Shown piece after piece: positions 53,337-62,474 of a DNA stretch of 64,000 nt. This DNA comes from Sphingopyxis bauzanensis (GTDB taxonomy: Bacteria; Pseudomonadota; Alphaproteobacteria; Sphingomonadales; Sphingomonadaceae), in the NCBI RefSeq assembly GCF_002205675.1, contig NZ_NISK01000002.1, positions 496,001 to 560,000 of the forward strand, read 5' to 3'. Each line of letters opens with the position of its first letter. Positions within the stretch are counted from its first letter, which is position 1. A program made the translations under genes and the position numbers. The notes below the pieces were generated by a model that was given only the letters and a program-made list of their open reading frames with translations, was not told the DNA's origin and did no database searches.

Positions 53337-53662
53337 CCCCGCCAGTATATCCAGCCCGCCCACAGCCAGCCAATGATCAGCAACCCACCGCCGATCGGTG
53401 TCACCGCACCCAACCAGCGCGGCGCGCCGAGCGCCATCGCATAGAGCGTCCCTGCAAAAATCGCCGCTCCAACCAGCAACATGATCGCCGGACCACGCGC
53501 AACGCCGATGATCGCCAGCGCGGCGACCGCGTGGATCAGCTGATACATCCCTCCGGTGCGCAGCCATTCGGCCTCCTGCTGCCCCGTCGCGCCATGCGCG
53601 CCGAACGCCCCCGCCGCGACCGCAACCGCCGCCGAAACTGCCGCAAATATGCCTATGCTCAT
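53333..53662 (-). CDS. DUF423 family membrane protein
   Basis: 109-residue protein with four hydrophobic segments. AAVAVAAGAFGAHGATGQQE and the TGGMYQLIHAVAALAIIGVA stretch are typical of DUF423 (YgdD). Function unknown; inner membrane. ATG 53662. Convergent with the channel gene, sharing 4 bases at the ends, and divergent from the hydrolase gene across 69 bases. Confidence 0.92.
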   Translation of the reverse strand: MSIGIFAAVSAAVAVAAGAFGAHGATGQQEAEWLRTGGMYQLIHAVAALAIIGVARGPAIMLLVGAAIFAGTLYAMALGAPRWLGAVTPIGGGLLIIGWLWAGWIYWRG

Positions 53663-53731
53663 CCGTTACCCTATCCGCTTGCAATGCCGCACCAATCGGT
53701 CAAGCTGTAAACCGATGACAGGGAGAAGGCG

Positions 53732-54439
53732 ATGCCCCGCGACATACCGCTGCCCACCGGATTGAAACCGCCGAGCCGCCGCGCGCAGCTCGGCGAACTC
53801 ACGCTGCCGTTTGACATGCTGCGCTATGGCCTGTCGGGCTATCATCTCATCGGCGCCCCGCGTGGCGACGGCCGGCCCGTCGCCCTGCTCCCCGGTTATG
53901 GCGCGTCCGAGCTCTCGATGCGCCCTTTGGAGGCGTATCTGCGTCACCTCGGCTATCATGTCCGCGACTGGGGCATGGGCCGCAATCAGGGCCGCGTCGC
54001 CGCCGACGTCGAACGCTTCGCGGCGCAGGCGGCCGAATGGGTCAAGGCCGACGGCGCCCCGCTCTCCCTGATCGGCTGGAGCCTCGGCGGCGTCATTGCC
54101 CGCGAAACCGCGCGCGCTTATCCCGAACTGGTCCGCGAAGTCATCACCATGGGCACCCCGGTCATCGGCGGCCCCAAATATACCGCGCTCGCGCAGCGCT
54201 TCGCCGGGCGGGATTTCGACGCAATCGAGCGCGAGATCCACGCGCGCAACCTGAAAGGGCTGACGCAGCCGCTGACCGTCATCTACTCTGACCGCGACGG
54301 TATCGTCGGGCCGGATATCGCCGTCGACACTTACAACGATCAGGCGCGGAATATCAAAGTCGACAGCACGCATCTGGGTTTGGGGATCAACCCGAAGGTT
54401 TGGCGGATTGTCGCCGATACGCTGGCGGGGGCGCGCTAA
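53732..54439 (+). CDS. Alpha/beta hydrolase (lipase-like fold)
   Basis: 235-residue hydrolase. The nucleophile elbow LSLIGWSLGGVIARE puts Ser117 at the catalytic position; an oxyanion-like motif VALLPGYGASE precedes it. Asp in YSDRDGIVGP and His in VDSTHLGLG complete the triad. It resembles putative acyl-glycerol lipase or esterase proteins; substrate unknown. No signal peptide. ATG 53732 with AGGGAGAAGG upstream. rimO follows after 74 bases. Confidence 0.87.
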   Translation: MPRDIPLPTGLKPPSRRAQLGELTLPFDMLRYGLSGYHLIGAPRGDGRPVALLPGYGASELSMRPLEAYLRHLGYHVRDWGMGRNQGRVAADVERFAAQAAEWVKADGAPLSLIGWSLGGVIARETARAYPELVREVITMGTPVIGGPKYTALAQRFAGRDFDAIEREIHARNLKGLTQPLTVIYSDRDGIVGPDIAVDTYNDQARNIKVDSTHLGLGINPKVWRIVADTLAGAR

Positions 54440-54513
54440 AACCCTTTCCCTTCAGAAGAGGGGCTTGGGACAGGTGACAAACCCCAAAAAATCCCCTATG
54501 CGCGCCCGCAATC

Positions 54514-55884
54514 ATGACAGTCAAATCCCTCCCCTCCCAGCCGAAGGTCGGCATGGTTTCGCTCGGCTGCCCCAAGGCACTCGTCGACAGCGAACGGATT
54601 CTGACCAAGCTACGCGCCGACGGTTATGGCCTGTCGCCCGATTATGCGGGCGCTGACGTCGTGCTCGTCAACACCTGCGGCTTCCTCGACTCGGCGAAGG
54701 AAGAAAGCCTCGAGGCGATCGGCGAAGCGATGGCCGAGAATGGCCGCGTCATCGTCACCGGCTGCATGGGCAATGAAGCCGAGGTCATCCGCGCGCGCTT
54801 TCCGAATGTGCTCGCGGTCACCGGCGCACACCAGTACGAACAGGTCGTCGACGCCGTCCACGAAGCCGCGCCGCCGACCCAAGGCCCATTCGTCGATCTG
54901 GTTCCCGAAGGCGGCTTGAAACTAACGCCGCGCCACTACAGCTATCTGAAGATCAGCGAAGGATGCAACCATAGCTGCTCCTTCTGCATCATTCCCGATC
55001 TGCGCGGCAAACTCGTCAGCCGCCGCATCGACGCAGTGCTTCGCGAGGCCGAAAAGCTCGTCGCGGCGGGAACCAAAGAGCTACTGGTGATCAGCCAGGA
55101 CACCTCGGCCTACGGCGTCGATACCCGCCACGACCCGCGCCAGTGGAAGGGCCGCGAAGTCCGCGCCCATTTGACCGACCTCGCGCGCGAACTCGGCCAG
55201 CTTCAGACCAGCGAAGGCCGCGCTCCATGGGTGCGTCTCCACTATGTCTATCCCTACCCCCACGTCGACGCGGTGATCCCTCTGATGGCCGAGGGACTGC
55301 TGACCCCCTATCTCGACATCCCCTTCCAGCACGCCAGCCCGAGCGTCCTCAAGCGCATGAAGCGCCCCGCGAACGAAGCGAAGGTGCTCGAACGGCTCAA
55401 GAACTGGCGCGCGATCGCCCCCGACATCGCAATCCGCTCCAGCTTCGTCGTCGGCTTTCCTGGCGAGACCGAGGCGGATTTCCAATATCTCCTCGACTGG
55501 CTCGACGAAGCCCAGCTCGACCGCGTCGGCGCCTTCCGCTTCGAACCCGTAGCGGGCGCGCAGGCGAATGCGCTCGACGATCAGGTTCTCGAAGAGGTCA
55601 AGGAAGAACGCTACCAGCGGATCATGGAAAAAACCGCCGCGATCAGCGCCGCGAAGCTCGAAGCCAAAATCGGCCGCACGCTGCCGGTGATCATCGACGA
55701 AGTCGGCGAAGCCGACGAAGACGGCAGCATCGGTGCCACCGGGCGGTCACAGGCCGACGCGCCTGAGATCGACGGCCATGTCTATCTCCGCGACGTCGCT
55801 GCGACGTTGAAAGCCGGCGATATCGTCGATGTCGCGATCGAGGATGCTGACGAGCATGATCTGTTCGGAGTTGTCGCCGGCTGA
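54514..55884 (+). CDS. rimO: Ribosomal protein S12 methylthiotransferase RimO
   Basis: 456-residue radical SAM enzyme that methylthiolates Asp88 of ribosomal protein S12. The N-terminal UPF0004 domain binds an auxiliary cluster with C19, C55 and C84; the radical SAM cluster ligands are C151, C155 and C158 ([19 protein letters not shown]). A TRAM domain with HVYLRDV is at the C-terminus. The N-terminus reads [19 protein letters not shown], diagnostic of RimO over MiaB. Confidence 0.97.
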   Translation: MTVKSLPSQPKVGMVSLGCPKALVDSERILTKLRADGYGLSPDYAGADVVLVNTCGFLDSAKEESLEAIGEAMAENGRVIVTGCMGNEAEVIRARFPNVLAVTGAHQYEQVVDAVHEAAPPTQGPFVDLVPEGGLKLTPRHYSYLKISEGCNHSCSFCIIPDLRGKLVSRRIDAVLREAEKLVAAGTKELLVISQDTSAYGVDTRHDPRQWKGREVRAHLTDLARELGQLQTSEGRAPWVRLHYVYPYPHVDAVIPLMAEGLLTPYLDIPFQHASPSVLKRMKRPANEAKVLERLKNWRAIAPDIAIRSSFVVGFPGETEADFQYLLDWLDEAQLDRVGAFRFEPVAGAQANALDDQVLEEVKEERYQRIMEKTAAISAAKLEAKIGRTLPVIIDEVGEADEDGSIGATGRSQADAPEIDGHVYLRDVAATLKAGDIVDVAIEDADEHDLFGVVAG

Positions 55885-55953
55885 ACCGTGGATTTGTTGG
55901 AACGAGCTTTACCAATGGGTGTTACCGCAGGAACATCTAGCGGGGGCTGAAAT

Positions 55954-57432
55954 ATGCGGGCGATCAATTCATTAGCCGTAACGATCGCAGCGGCGGTCGC
56001 GCTCGCCGCCTGCGACCGCAAGGTCGCCGTCGACCCCCCGCCTCGCGCCACCGACAAAGCGCCCTCCCCCACGCAAACCTCGCTGATTGCGGTGCCAATC
56101 AACGCCGATACCACCGCGCTCAAACGGGCGCTCGAACGCGCGGTGCCAAAAACGCTGTGGACGATCAACCGGCGCGAGCGCGCGTGCGTCAAGCCGCAGC
56201 AGCTCAAGGTCTTTGGCAAGGAGGTCGAGGTCACGCCGCCCATCGCCTGCACGATCGTCGGGCGGGTGACGCGCGGACCGCTGCGGCTGCGAGGCGTGGG
56301 TGACGAGATTATCGTCGATGTGCCGCTGAGCGCCACGATCGCGGCGCGCGACGTCGGCGGGGTGCTCAAGGGCGAGACCGCGACCGGTGCCGCGATGGCG
56401 CATGCCCGGGTCCAAATCGACATCACCCCCGACTGGCGCACCCGCGGCACGGCGCGGATCAGCTATGGCTGGACCAAAGCGCCGGGGATCAATTTCCTCG
56501 GCAAGCGCATCACCTTTACCGACGAGGCCGACGCCAAGCTGAAGCCTGTCGTCCGCGACGTCGAGCGCGAAGTGAACCGCGAAATCGCGCGGATCGACAT
56601 CCGCCAGCAGGCGTCGGAGGTGTGGCGGCAGAGCTTCACCGCGCTCGAGCTCAATCGCGACAAGCCGCCGGTGTGGATGCGCATCACGCCACAGCGCATC
56701 CTCTATGGCGGATACCGCATGGAGGGGCAGCAGATGCGGCTGAACCTCGGGCTTGAGGCGATTACCGAAACCTTTGTTTCGGGTCGCCCGACCGACCCAA
56801 CGCCGACTCCGTTGCCGAACATGGTTCGCGAGGCGCCGACGCCGCATCTCGACGTGCGGGTTCCGGTGCTCGCCGATTATTCGCAACTTCAGCCCGTGGT
56901 CGATCGTGCGTTGCTCAAACGGTCGGCGCGGCCATTTGTCTTGCCTAAAGTCGGACCGATGACGGTCAAATTCGGCAAATCGACGATCTATGGCGCGCCC
57001 GACGGGCGCATCGCCTTGGGTGTCGATGTCGCCATGCGTCTGGCGGACCGCAGCGGCCAGCCGACCCAAGGACGCATCTGGATGACGGCGGTTCCCAACA
57101 ACAAACCCGGCTCGGCCGAGGTGCATTTCACCGACCTGTTGATCAACGGCGACACCGACGGGGTTGGGGGCGACCTGCTGATCACGCTCGGCCAGAGCCC
57201 GGGGTTTGCCCCGCTGATCGCCGATGCCCTGACGCAGAACTTCGCGCGCGATCTGCGTGAACTACAGGGCAAGATCAAGCGCGCGGTCGATCAGCGGCGC
57301 GAGGGGGCCTTCGTCATACGTACCCGGGTCGACGGCTTCGAGATTGGTCAGATCAAGGCCTATGGCAACGGTCTGTACCTGCCGGTCCGGATGGTCGGTG
57401 GGGCGAGCGTCGATTACCGCCCCGCAAAATGA
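55954..57432 (+). CDS. DUF4403 family lipoprotein
   Basis: 492-residue predicted lipoprotein: signal ending LAVTIAAAVALAAC at the lipobox Cys20, then DUF4403 covering most of the protein (SLIAVPINADTTALKRALER; the repeated domain from about 270). The family is found in envelopes of many Gram-negatives and is possibly involved in lipid or outer-membrane functions, but no activity is established. Start ATG 55954 has GGGGGCTGAA upstream. It is convergent with the Pit gene at 57433, whose stop lies next to its own. Confidence 0.87.
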   Translation: MRAINSLAVTIAAAVALAACDRKVAVDPPPRATDKAPSPTQTSLIAVPINADTTALKRALERAVPKTLWTINRRERACVKPQQLKVFGKEVEVTPPIACTIVGRVTRGPLRLRGVGDEIIVDVPLSATIAARDVGGVLKGETATGAAMAHARVQIDITPDWRTRGTARISYGWTKAPGINFLGKRITFTDEADAKLKPVVRDVEREVNREIARIDIRQQASEVWRQSFTALELNRDKPPVWMRITPQRILYGGYRMEGQQMRLNLGLEAITETFVSGRPTDPTPTPLPNMVREAPTPHLDVRVPVLADYSQLQPVVDRALLKRSARPFVLPKVGPMTVKFGKSTIYGAPDGRIALGVDVAMRLADRSGQPTQGRIWMTAVPNNKPGSAEVHFTDLLINGDTDGVGGDLLITLGQSPGFAPLIADALTQNFARDLRELQGKIKRAVDQRREGAFVIRTRVDGFEIGQIKAYGNGLYLPVRMVGGASVDYRPAK

Positions 57433-58446
57433 TCAGAACAGCCGCGTGATCCCATAGAAGGCCGCCGCGACGATCGCGCTCGCCGGAATGGTGATAAACC
57501 ACGCCGCAACCACATTGCTGGCGACGCCCCAGCGCACAGCGCTGGCGCGGCGCGCGACGCCGGCGCCGATGATGCTGCCGGTGATTGTGTGCGTCGTCGA
57601 CACCGGAATGCCGAGCAGGCTGGCAGTAAACACCATGATCGACCCGCCGGTCGACGCGGCAAAGCCCTGATGGTGCGACAGCTTGGTGATCCGTCCGCCC
57701 ATCGTCTCGATGATCTTCCACCCGCCCGACAATGTGCCGAGCGCGATGGCGACGTAGCAGCTGAACGCCACCCAATGTGGAACGTGAAACTCACCCTGCA
57801 AATAGCCGGTCGAATAGAGCAGAACGGCGATGATTCCCATCGTCTTTTGCGCATCGTTGAGCCCATGACTGACCGAATAAGCTGCAGACGACAGCAGATG
57901 GAGACGGCGAAACGTCTTCTCGGCGATTTTGGCGGTGGCGCGGTGTAACGCCCAGCTGCTGACCAGCATCACCAGCATCGCCAGCAACATGCCGAGCATC
58001 GGCGACAGGAAGATTGCGATGACGGTCTTGTTGAGGCCCGTCCATTCGATCCCCTCAAAACCCGCATGGGCCACGCCCGCCCCGACGATCCCGCCCACCA
58101 GCGCGTGGCTCGACGACGACGGGATGCCTTTCAGCCAAGTGACGATGTTCCAGAACATCGCGCCCACCAGCGCCCCGAACACGACGGCGGGGGTCACCAG
58201 ATCCTTGTCGACGATCCCTTTGCCGATCGTCTCCGCAACCTTATGAAGTTCGGGAAAGATAATCGACAGGAAATAGGCGGCGAAGTTGAAGAAGGCGGCA
58301 AAGACCACCGCCTGCACCGGGCGCAGCAACCGCGTCGCCACGACGGTCGCGATGCTGTTCGCGGCGTCGTGCAGTCCGTTCAGGAAATCGAACGCCAGTG
58401 CCAGAATGACCAGGCCGACGAGGAGCGGGAAAGCGAGTTCGTGCAT
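57433..58446 (-). CDS. Inorganic phosphate transporter, Pit family
   Basis: 337-residue membrane protein with about 10 helices. The duplicated PHO-4 signatures are present: DFLNGLHDAANSIATVVAT in the first half and AAYSVSHGLNDAQKTMGIIA in the second. Pit transporters import phosphate, often as a metal-phosphate, driven by protons or sodium. It follows the Nudix-DUF47 gene after 15 bases on the same strand, a common DUF47-Pit arrangement, and lies under the PHO box upstream. Confidence 0.95.
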   Translation of the reverse strand: MHELAFPLLVGLVILALAFDFLNGLHDAANSIATVVATRLLRPVQAVVFAAFFNFAAYFLSIIFPELHKVAETIGKGIVDKDLVTPAVVFGALVGAMFWNIVTWLKGIPSSSSHALVGGIVGAGVAHAGFEGIEWTGLNKTVIAIFLSPMLGMLLAMLVMLVSSWALHRATAKIAEKTFRRLHLLSSAAYSVSHGLNDAQKTMGIIAVLLYSTGYLQGEFHVPHWVAFSCYVAIALGTLSGGWKIIETMGGRITKLSHHQGFAASTGGSIMVFTASLLGIPVSTTHTITGSIIGAGVARRASAVRWGVASNVVAAWFITIPASAIVAAAFYGITRLF

Positions 58447-58461
58447 GGTTTGCGCCCCCGC

Positions 58462-59613
58462 TTATGCGTGGTCGATGACCAGGCCGTCGATCTCGTTCGC
58501 GACATCCTCGAAACTGTCGGTGACGCGTTCAAGGTGACGATAGAGTTCACGCCCGATCAGGAAGCGGGCGCTGTTCGATTGCCCATGTTCCTTGAAGAGG
58601 CGCTTGAGGCCCGCGGCGTGGATTTCGTCGGCATGGCCTTCCATCCGCACCAGCCGCTCGGTCAGCTCATGCAGGCGCATCGCATTCGCAGAAATATTGC
58701 GAAGCAGCGGCAGCGCCTCCGCGGTCAGCCGGGCAGCGTCGACGATGATGCCACCGATGTCGCGCATTTCGGGTTCGAATTCGGTAACGTCGTACAGATC
58801 GACGGCGCCCGCGGTCTTTTGCATCTCGTCGATCGCATCGTCCATCGACGCGATCAGGTCGGTGATCGCGCTGCGGTCGAACGGGGTCAGGAAGGTGCGG
58901 CGCACTGTCTGCAAAACTTCGCGGGTGATCGCGTCGGCGTCATGTTCGCGCTCGATGATTTCCTGGACATGGTCGGCCATGCCCTCGCCGCCCTGCAGCA
59001 TCCGCGACAAGGCATTCGCGCCTGCAACGAGCGTCGCGGCGTGGCTTTCGAACAATTCAAAGAAATTTCCCTGTCGCGGCAGCAATCGCTGAAACCATGC
59101 GAACATTCGGCTTACCCCTGCTTTTTCTGCTACATTCTGAACGGCGCTGCGCGGCGCGGCGACAGCGCGAAAACCGCCGTCGCCAAATGAGCGGATCAGC
59201 GCCTGCAGGTCGGGCTCCTCAACCGCCAGGGCGGCATCGCGGAACGAGAACCATCTGCGCTCGCGTTCGTCCATTTCCTTCCACTCGGCGAGCTCATTGG
59301 TCACCGCCAGCGGAAATACTTCGACATTGTACATGATGGCCGCGCCGTTCGCGCGGCGCTTGCGATATTCATAGCTGCCGATCGGGGTCGGGCACACTGC
59401 CCCGGTGACGCCCGCCTCTTCCTCGGCTTCGACAGCCGCGGCGGCGTGGCGGGTCATCCCCGACAGCGGATTGCCTTTCGGAACCACCCAGCGCTTCGTC
59501 TCGCGCGAGGTGATCAGCAGGATTTCGGTCGGACCGTCGTGCGCCGGTCCGCCGAATCGATAAGGGAGGACAGCGATCTGACGCACAAACTCGACCTTTT
59601 TCTGGATTTTCAT
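58462..59613 (-). CDS. Fusion protein: Nudix hydrolase plus DUF47 (PhoU-like Pit accessory)
   Basis: 383 residues. Residues 8-145 are a Nudix hydrolase: RWVVPKGNPL then MTRHAAAAVEAEEEAGV, giving a Nudix box like that of inositol-pyrophosphate or polyphosphate enzymes, with glutamates E62, E65 and E66 kept. Residues about 170-383 are DUF47 (FAWFQRLLPRQGNFFELF, and a C-terminal helical bundle with HLERVTDSFEDVANEIDGLV), the accessory partner of Pit. The linker has unusual A-ending codons and an internal ATG (59106) with AGGGG 8 bases upstream, so DUF47 could also be made alone. ATG 59613 starts the fusion. A PHO box lies upstream. Confidence 0.88.
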   Translation of the reverse strand: MKIQKKVEFVRQIAVLPYRFGGPAHDGPTEILLITSRETKRWVVPKGNPLSGMTRHAAAAVEAEEEAGVTGAVCPTPIGSYEYRKRRANGAAIMYNVEVFPLAVTNELAEWKEMDERERRWFSFRDAALAVEEPDLQALIRSFGDGGFRAVAAPRSAVQNVAEKAGVSRMFAWFQRLLPRQGNFFELFESHAATLVAGANALSRMLQGGEGMADHVQEIIEREHDADAITREVLQTVRRTFLTPFDRSAITDLIASMDDAIDEMQKTAGAVDLYDVTEFEPEMRDIGGIIVDAARLTAEALPLLRNISANAMRLHELTERLVRMEGHADEIHAAGLKRLFKEHGQSNSARFLIGRELYRHLERVTDSFEDVANEIDGLVIDHA

Positions 59614-59651
59614 GGCCGCGACGGACCGAGGTGACAAAAGCGTTACGCCTC

Positions 59652-59669
59652 TATGACAATATTATGACA
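59652..59669 (-). promoter_or_regulatory. PHO box (PhoB-binding site) upstream of Nudix-DUF47-Pit
   Basis: On the minus strand CTGTCATAATATTGTCAT: two 7-base direct repeats (CTGTCAT and TTGTCAT) separated by 4 A/T bases, near-identical to the E. coli PHO box consensus. It begins 39 bases before the start codon of the fusion gene. This predicts induction of the operon by phosphate limitation. Confidence 0.8.
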
Positions 59670-59773
59670 GCGACAAGCAGGCTTCGTCGCCGCGCTCCTT
59701 TCCGTAAACGTCAATTCGATTGCAAAATGCAACGTGGTGCGTAAGCTGGCGTCAAACATAGTCGGGAGACAGG

Positions 59774-61315
59774 ATGATGGCAGGCACCGCGACGATGGAA
59801 CGCGCCGCAGACACGAAGGCTGCACCGGTCGATCAGGACGTGCTGATCGTCGGCGCCGGGATCTCGGGCATCGGCATGGCGGTCCATCTTCAGCAATTCA
59901 GCCCCGACCGCAGCTTCGCGCTGGTCGAGCGTCGTTCCAATCTGGGCGGCACATGGGATCTGTTCCGCTACCCGGGCATCCGATCGGATAGCGACATGCA
60001 CACGCTGGGGTTCGTGTTTGAACCGTGGAAGCATGAAAAGACGATCGCCGACGGCCCCGCGATCCTCGAATATCTCAACCGCATCGTCGACGAGCGTCAT
60101 ATCCGCGAGCGCATTCGCTTCGATCGCAAGGTCGTCGGCGCCGATTGGGACAGCGCCGCGGCGCGCTGGACAGTCACGCTGGAGGACAATGCCGGCGGGA
60201 CATCGACGACCACCGCGCGCTGGCTTTATCTCGGGGCGGGTTATTACGACTATGACGAGCCGTTCGACGCCAGTTTCACCGGCCGCGAGGACTTCAAAGG
60301 CCAGATCATCCATCCGCAATTCTGGCCCGAAAGCCTCGACTATACGAACAAGAAGGTCGTCGTGATCGGATCAGGCGCGACCGCGGTGACGATCGTCCCG
60401 TCGATGGCCGACAAGGCCGCGCATGTGACGATGCTTCAGCGCACTCCGACCTGGTATTTCATTCGCCCGGCGAAGGACGCTTTTGCGAATTTCCTGCGCA
60501 AAGTCCTGCCCGAGAAGCTCGCGTATAAAATCACCCGCTTCAAAAATGTGAAGCTGCAGGACATCGGCTTTCGCCGCGCGCGTGAAAAGCCCGAGAAGGT
60601 CAAGGATTTCCTGTCCGGCAAGATCAAGGCGGCGCTCGGCGACCGCTACGACGAAAGGGCTTTTACCCCGCCTTATAATCCATGGGACCAGCGGCTGTGC
60701 CTGGTTCCCGACGCCGATTTCTTCAACGCGATGAAGGCCGACAAGGCGTCGGTGGTCACCGATCATATCGAACGCTTTGACGCCTCCGGCATACAACTGA
60801 AGTCGGGCCAACATCTCGACGCCGACATCATCGTCACCGCGACCGGGCTCAAGCTCGCCGTCGCAGGCAAGATTCCGGTGCGCGTCGACGGCGCGCTCGT
60901 CGATTGGAGCGAGCATTTCTATTACAAGGCGTGCATGTTCTCGAACATCCCGAATTTCTCGGCGGTGTTCGGGTATCTCAACGCCAGCTGGACGCTGCGC
61001 GCCGACATCGTCGCCGAATATGTTTGCCGCGTGCTCAACCATATGCAGGCGACCGGCACGACGGTAGCGACCCCGGCGCTGGCCGACCCCGCGACGCTGA
61101 CCGAGGAAAATATCTTCGATTTCTCGTCGGGCTATATCCAGCGTTCGCTGCACATCATGCCGAAAAATGCCGACAAGCTGCCCTGGCGGCTCAACCAGAA
61201 TTACATCCAGGATCGGATCGACATGAAGACCGGCGCGATCGACGACGGGGTGCTGGCGTTCGCAAATGCGCGGGCGGTGGCTTCGGCGCCTGCCGAACTG
61301 GAAGCTGCTGAATAG
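59774..61315 (+). CDS. FAD-dependent monooxygenase, Baeyer-Villiger type
   Basis: 513-residue flavoprotein. FAD site GAGISG (27-32), NADPH site GSGATA (199-204) and, between them, FKGQIIHPQFWP (174-185), an exact match to the Baeyer-Villiger fingerprint FxGxxxHxxxWP. Such enzymes insert oxygen next to ketones or oxygenate heteroatoms. Substrate unknown. ATG 59774 and ATG 59777 both follow GGGAGA; the N-terminus before the FAD motif is about 20 residues. It is divergent from the phosphate operon. No pathway partner is adjacent. Confidence 0.93.
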   Translation: MMAGTATMERAADTKAAPVDQDVLIVGAGISGIGMAVHLQQFSPDRSFALVERRSNLGGTWDLFRYPGIRSDSDMHTLGFVFEPWKHEKTIADGPAILEYLNRIVDERHIRERIRFDRKVVGADWDSAAARWTVTLEDNAGGTSTTTARWLYLGAGYYDYDEPFDASFTGREDFKGQIIHPQFWPESLDYTNKKVVVIGSGATAVTIVPSMADKAAHVTMLQRTPTWYFIRPAKDAFANFLRKVLPEKLAYKITRFKNVKLQDIGFRRAREKPEKVKDFLSGKIKAALGDRYDERAFTPPYNPWDQRLCLVPDADFFNAMKADKASVVTDHIERFDASGIQLKSGQHLDADIIVTATGLKLAVAGKIPVRVDGALVDWSEHFYYKACMFSNIPNFSAVFGYLNASWTLRADIVAEYVCRVLNHMQATGTTVATPALADPATLTEENIFDFSSGYIQRSLHIMPKNADKLPWRLNQNYIQDRIDMKTGAIDDGVLAFANARAVASAPAELEAAE

Positions 61316-61498
61316 TCAGTCGACGTGCTCAGGCTTGCCCTTGGTCGAGCCTGACGCAAACTCTCCAAGCTGCTTTTCGGTCATGCTTTCAGCCATCTCC
61401 TTCGATGCGCCCTTGAGGTTCGATTTCGGCGTTTCGCCGCGTTTGGCGCTGAGCGCGGCTCCGGCGGCTCGCTGTTGGGCTTTGGACTTCGCAGGCAT
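61316..61498 (-). CDS. DUF3008 family small protein
   Basis: 60-residue basic protein starting MPAKSKAQQRAAGAALSAKR and ending MTEKQLGEFASGSTKGKPEH. This is DUF3008, a small stress-associated family of unknown function. It converges on the monooxygenase gene, with its stop directly adjacent, and lies downstream of the SDR gene on the same strand. Confidence 0.92.
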   Translation of the reverse strand: MPAKSKAQQRAAGAALSAKRGETPKSNLKGASKEMAESMTEKQLGEFASGSTKGKPEHVD

Positions 61499-61521
61499 GT
61501 TTCCTCTCCTTTGCCGCCCCG

Positions 61522-62457
61522 CTAGCCATTAACGATTGTCCCGCCATTGGGATGCAACACCTGGCCCGACATATAGCTGCTGTCGGCGCAGGCGAGGAAC
61601 AGGAAGCAGGGCGCGACCTCGTTCGGTTCGCCGGGTCGCTTCATCGGGGTGCTCTCGCCAAAAGTTGCGACCTTGTCCGCGGGTGCGCCACCGCGCGGAT
61701 TGAGCGGGGTCCAGATCGGCCCCGGCGCGACCGCGTTCACCCGGATGCCTTTCTCGACCAGATTTTCACTGAGCGAGCGCGTGAACGCCGTGATCGCACC
61801 CTTGGTGGCGCTGTAATCGAGCAGCCCGCCCGACCCCTGATACATGGTAACGCTGGTGCAATTGACAATTGCCGCGCCTTTCTTGAGGTGCGGCAGCGCC
61901 GCCTGTACCAGATAGAACATACCGAAGATGTTGGTAGCGAATGTCTGTTCCAACTGATCAGGACTGATGTCGCGAATGTCTTCGGCGGGGTGTTGCTCAC
62001 CGGCGTTGTTGACGAGGATGTCGAGACGGCCGAGTTTCGCAACCGTTTGCGCGACGATCTTTGCGCCCGACTTGGCCTTGCCAACGTCGGCCTTGATCGC
62101 GATGGCGCGGCGCCCCTCTGCCTCGACGATCGCCGCGGTCTCGACCGCGTCCGCGCGGTTGTCGAGATAGACGATTGCGACGTCAGCTCCTTCGCGGGCG
62201 AAGAGCGCACAGACAGCGCGACCGATTCCGCTGTCGCCGCCGGTGACGATCGCCACTTTGCCGTCGAGCCGTCCCGAACCCGGGTAGCGCGGCTGCCATT
62301 TGGGGGCGCGGTCGAGGTCGGCTTCGCTATCGGATGGCGGTTTGGCGATCGTCTTGCCGCCGCCAACGTCACGCCGCAGCTTGGCCGCGGCGTTCTGCTT
62401 GCCCTTCTGATCTTTCGGGTTTTCACCGATCTTGCCGGCTTTGGGCTGTTTCGCCAT
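61522..62457 (-). CDS. SDR family oxidoreductase (general-stress type)
   Basis: 311-residue short-chain dehydrogenase with an N-terminal disordered basic extension of about 65 residues, as in general-stress SDRs such as YdaD/YhdF. Cofactor motif VTGGDSGIGRAV, NNAG, catalytic YSATK (with Ser in NCTSVTM). The C-terminus GQVLHPNGGTIVNG is typical. ATG 62457 has AAGGAC upstream. Substrate unknown. DUF3008 follows, so the two may respond to stress together. Confidence 0.9.
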   Translation of the reverse strand: MAKQPKAGKIGENPKDQKGKQNAAAKLRRDVGGGKTIAKPPSDSEADLDRAPKWQPRYPGSGRLDGKVAIVTGGDSGIGRAVCALFAREGADVAIVYLDNRADAVETAAIVEAEGRRAIAIKADVGKAKSGAKIVAQTVAKLGRLDILVNNAGEQHPAEDIRDISPDQLEQTFATNIFGMFYLVQAALPHLKKGAAIVNCTSVTMYQGSGGLLDYSATKGAITAFTRSLSENLVEKGIRVNAVAPGPIWTPLNPRGGAPADKVATFGESTPMKRPGEPNEVAPCFLFLACADSSYMSGQVLHPNGGTIVNG

Positions 62458-62474
62458 GTCCTTGTCCTTCGATC

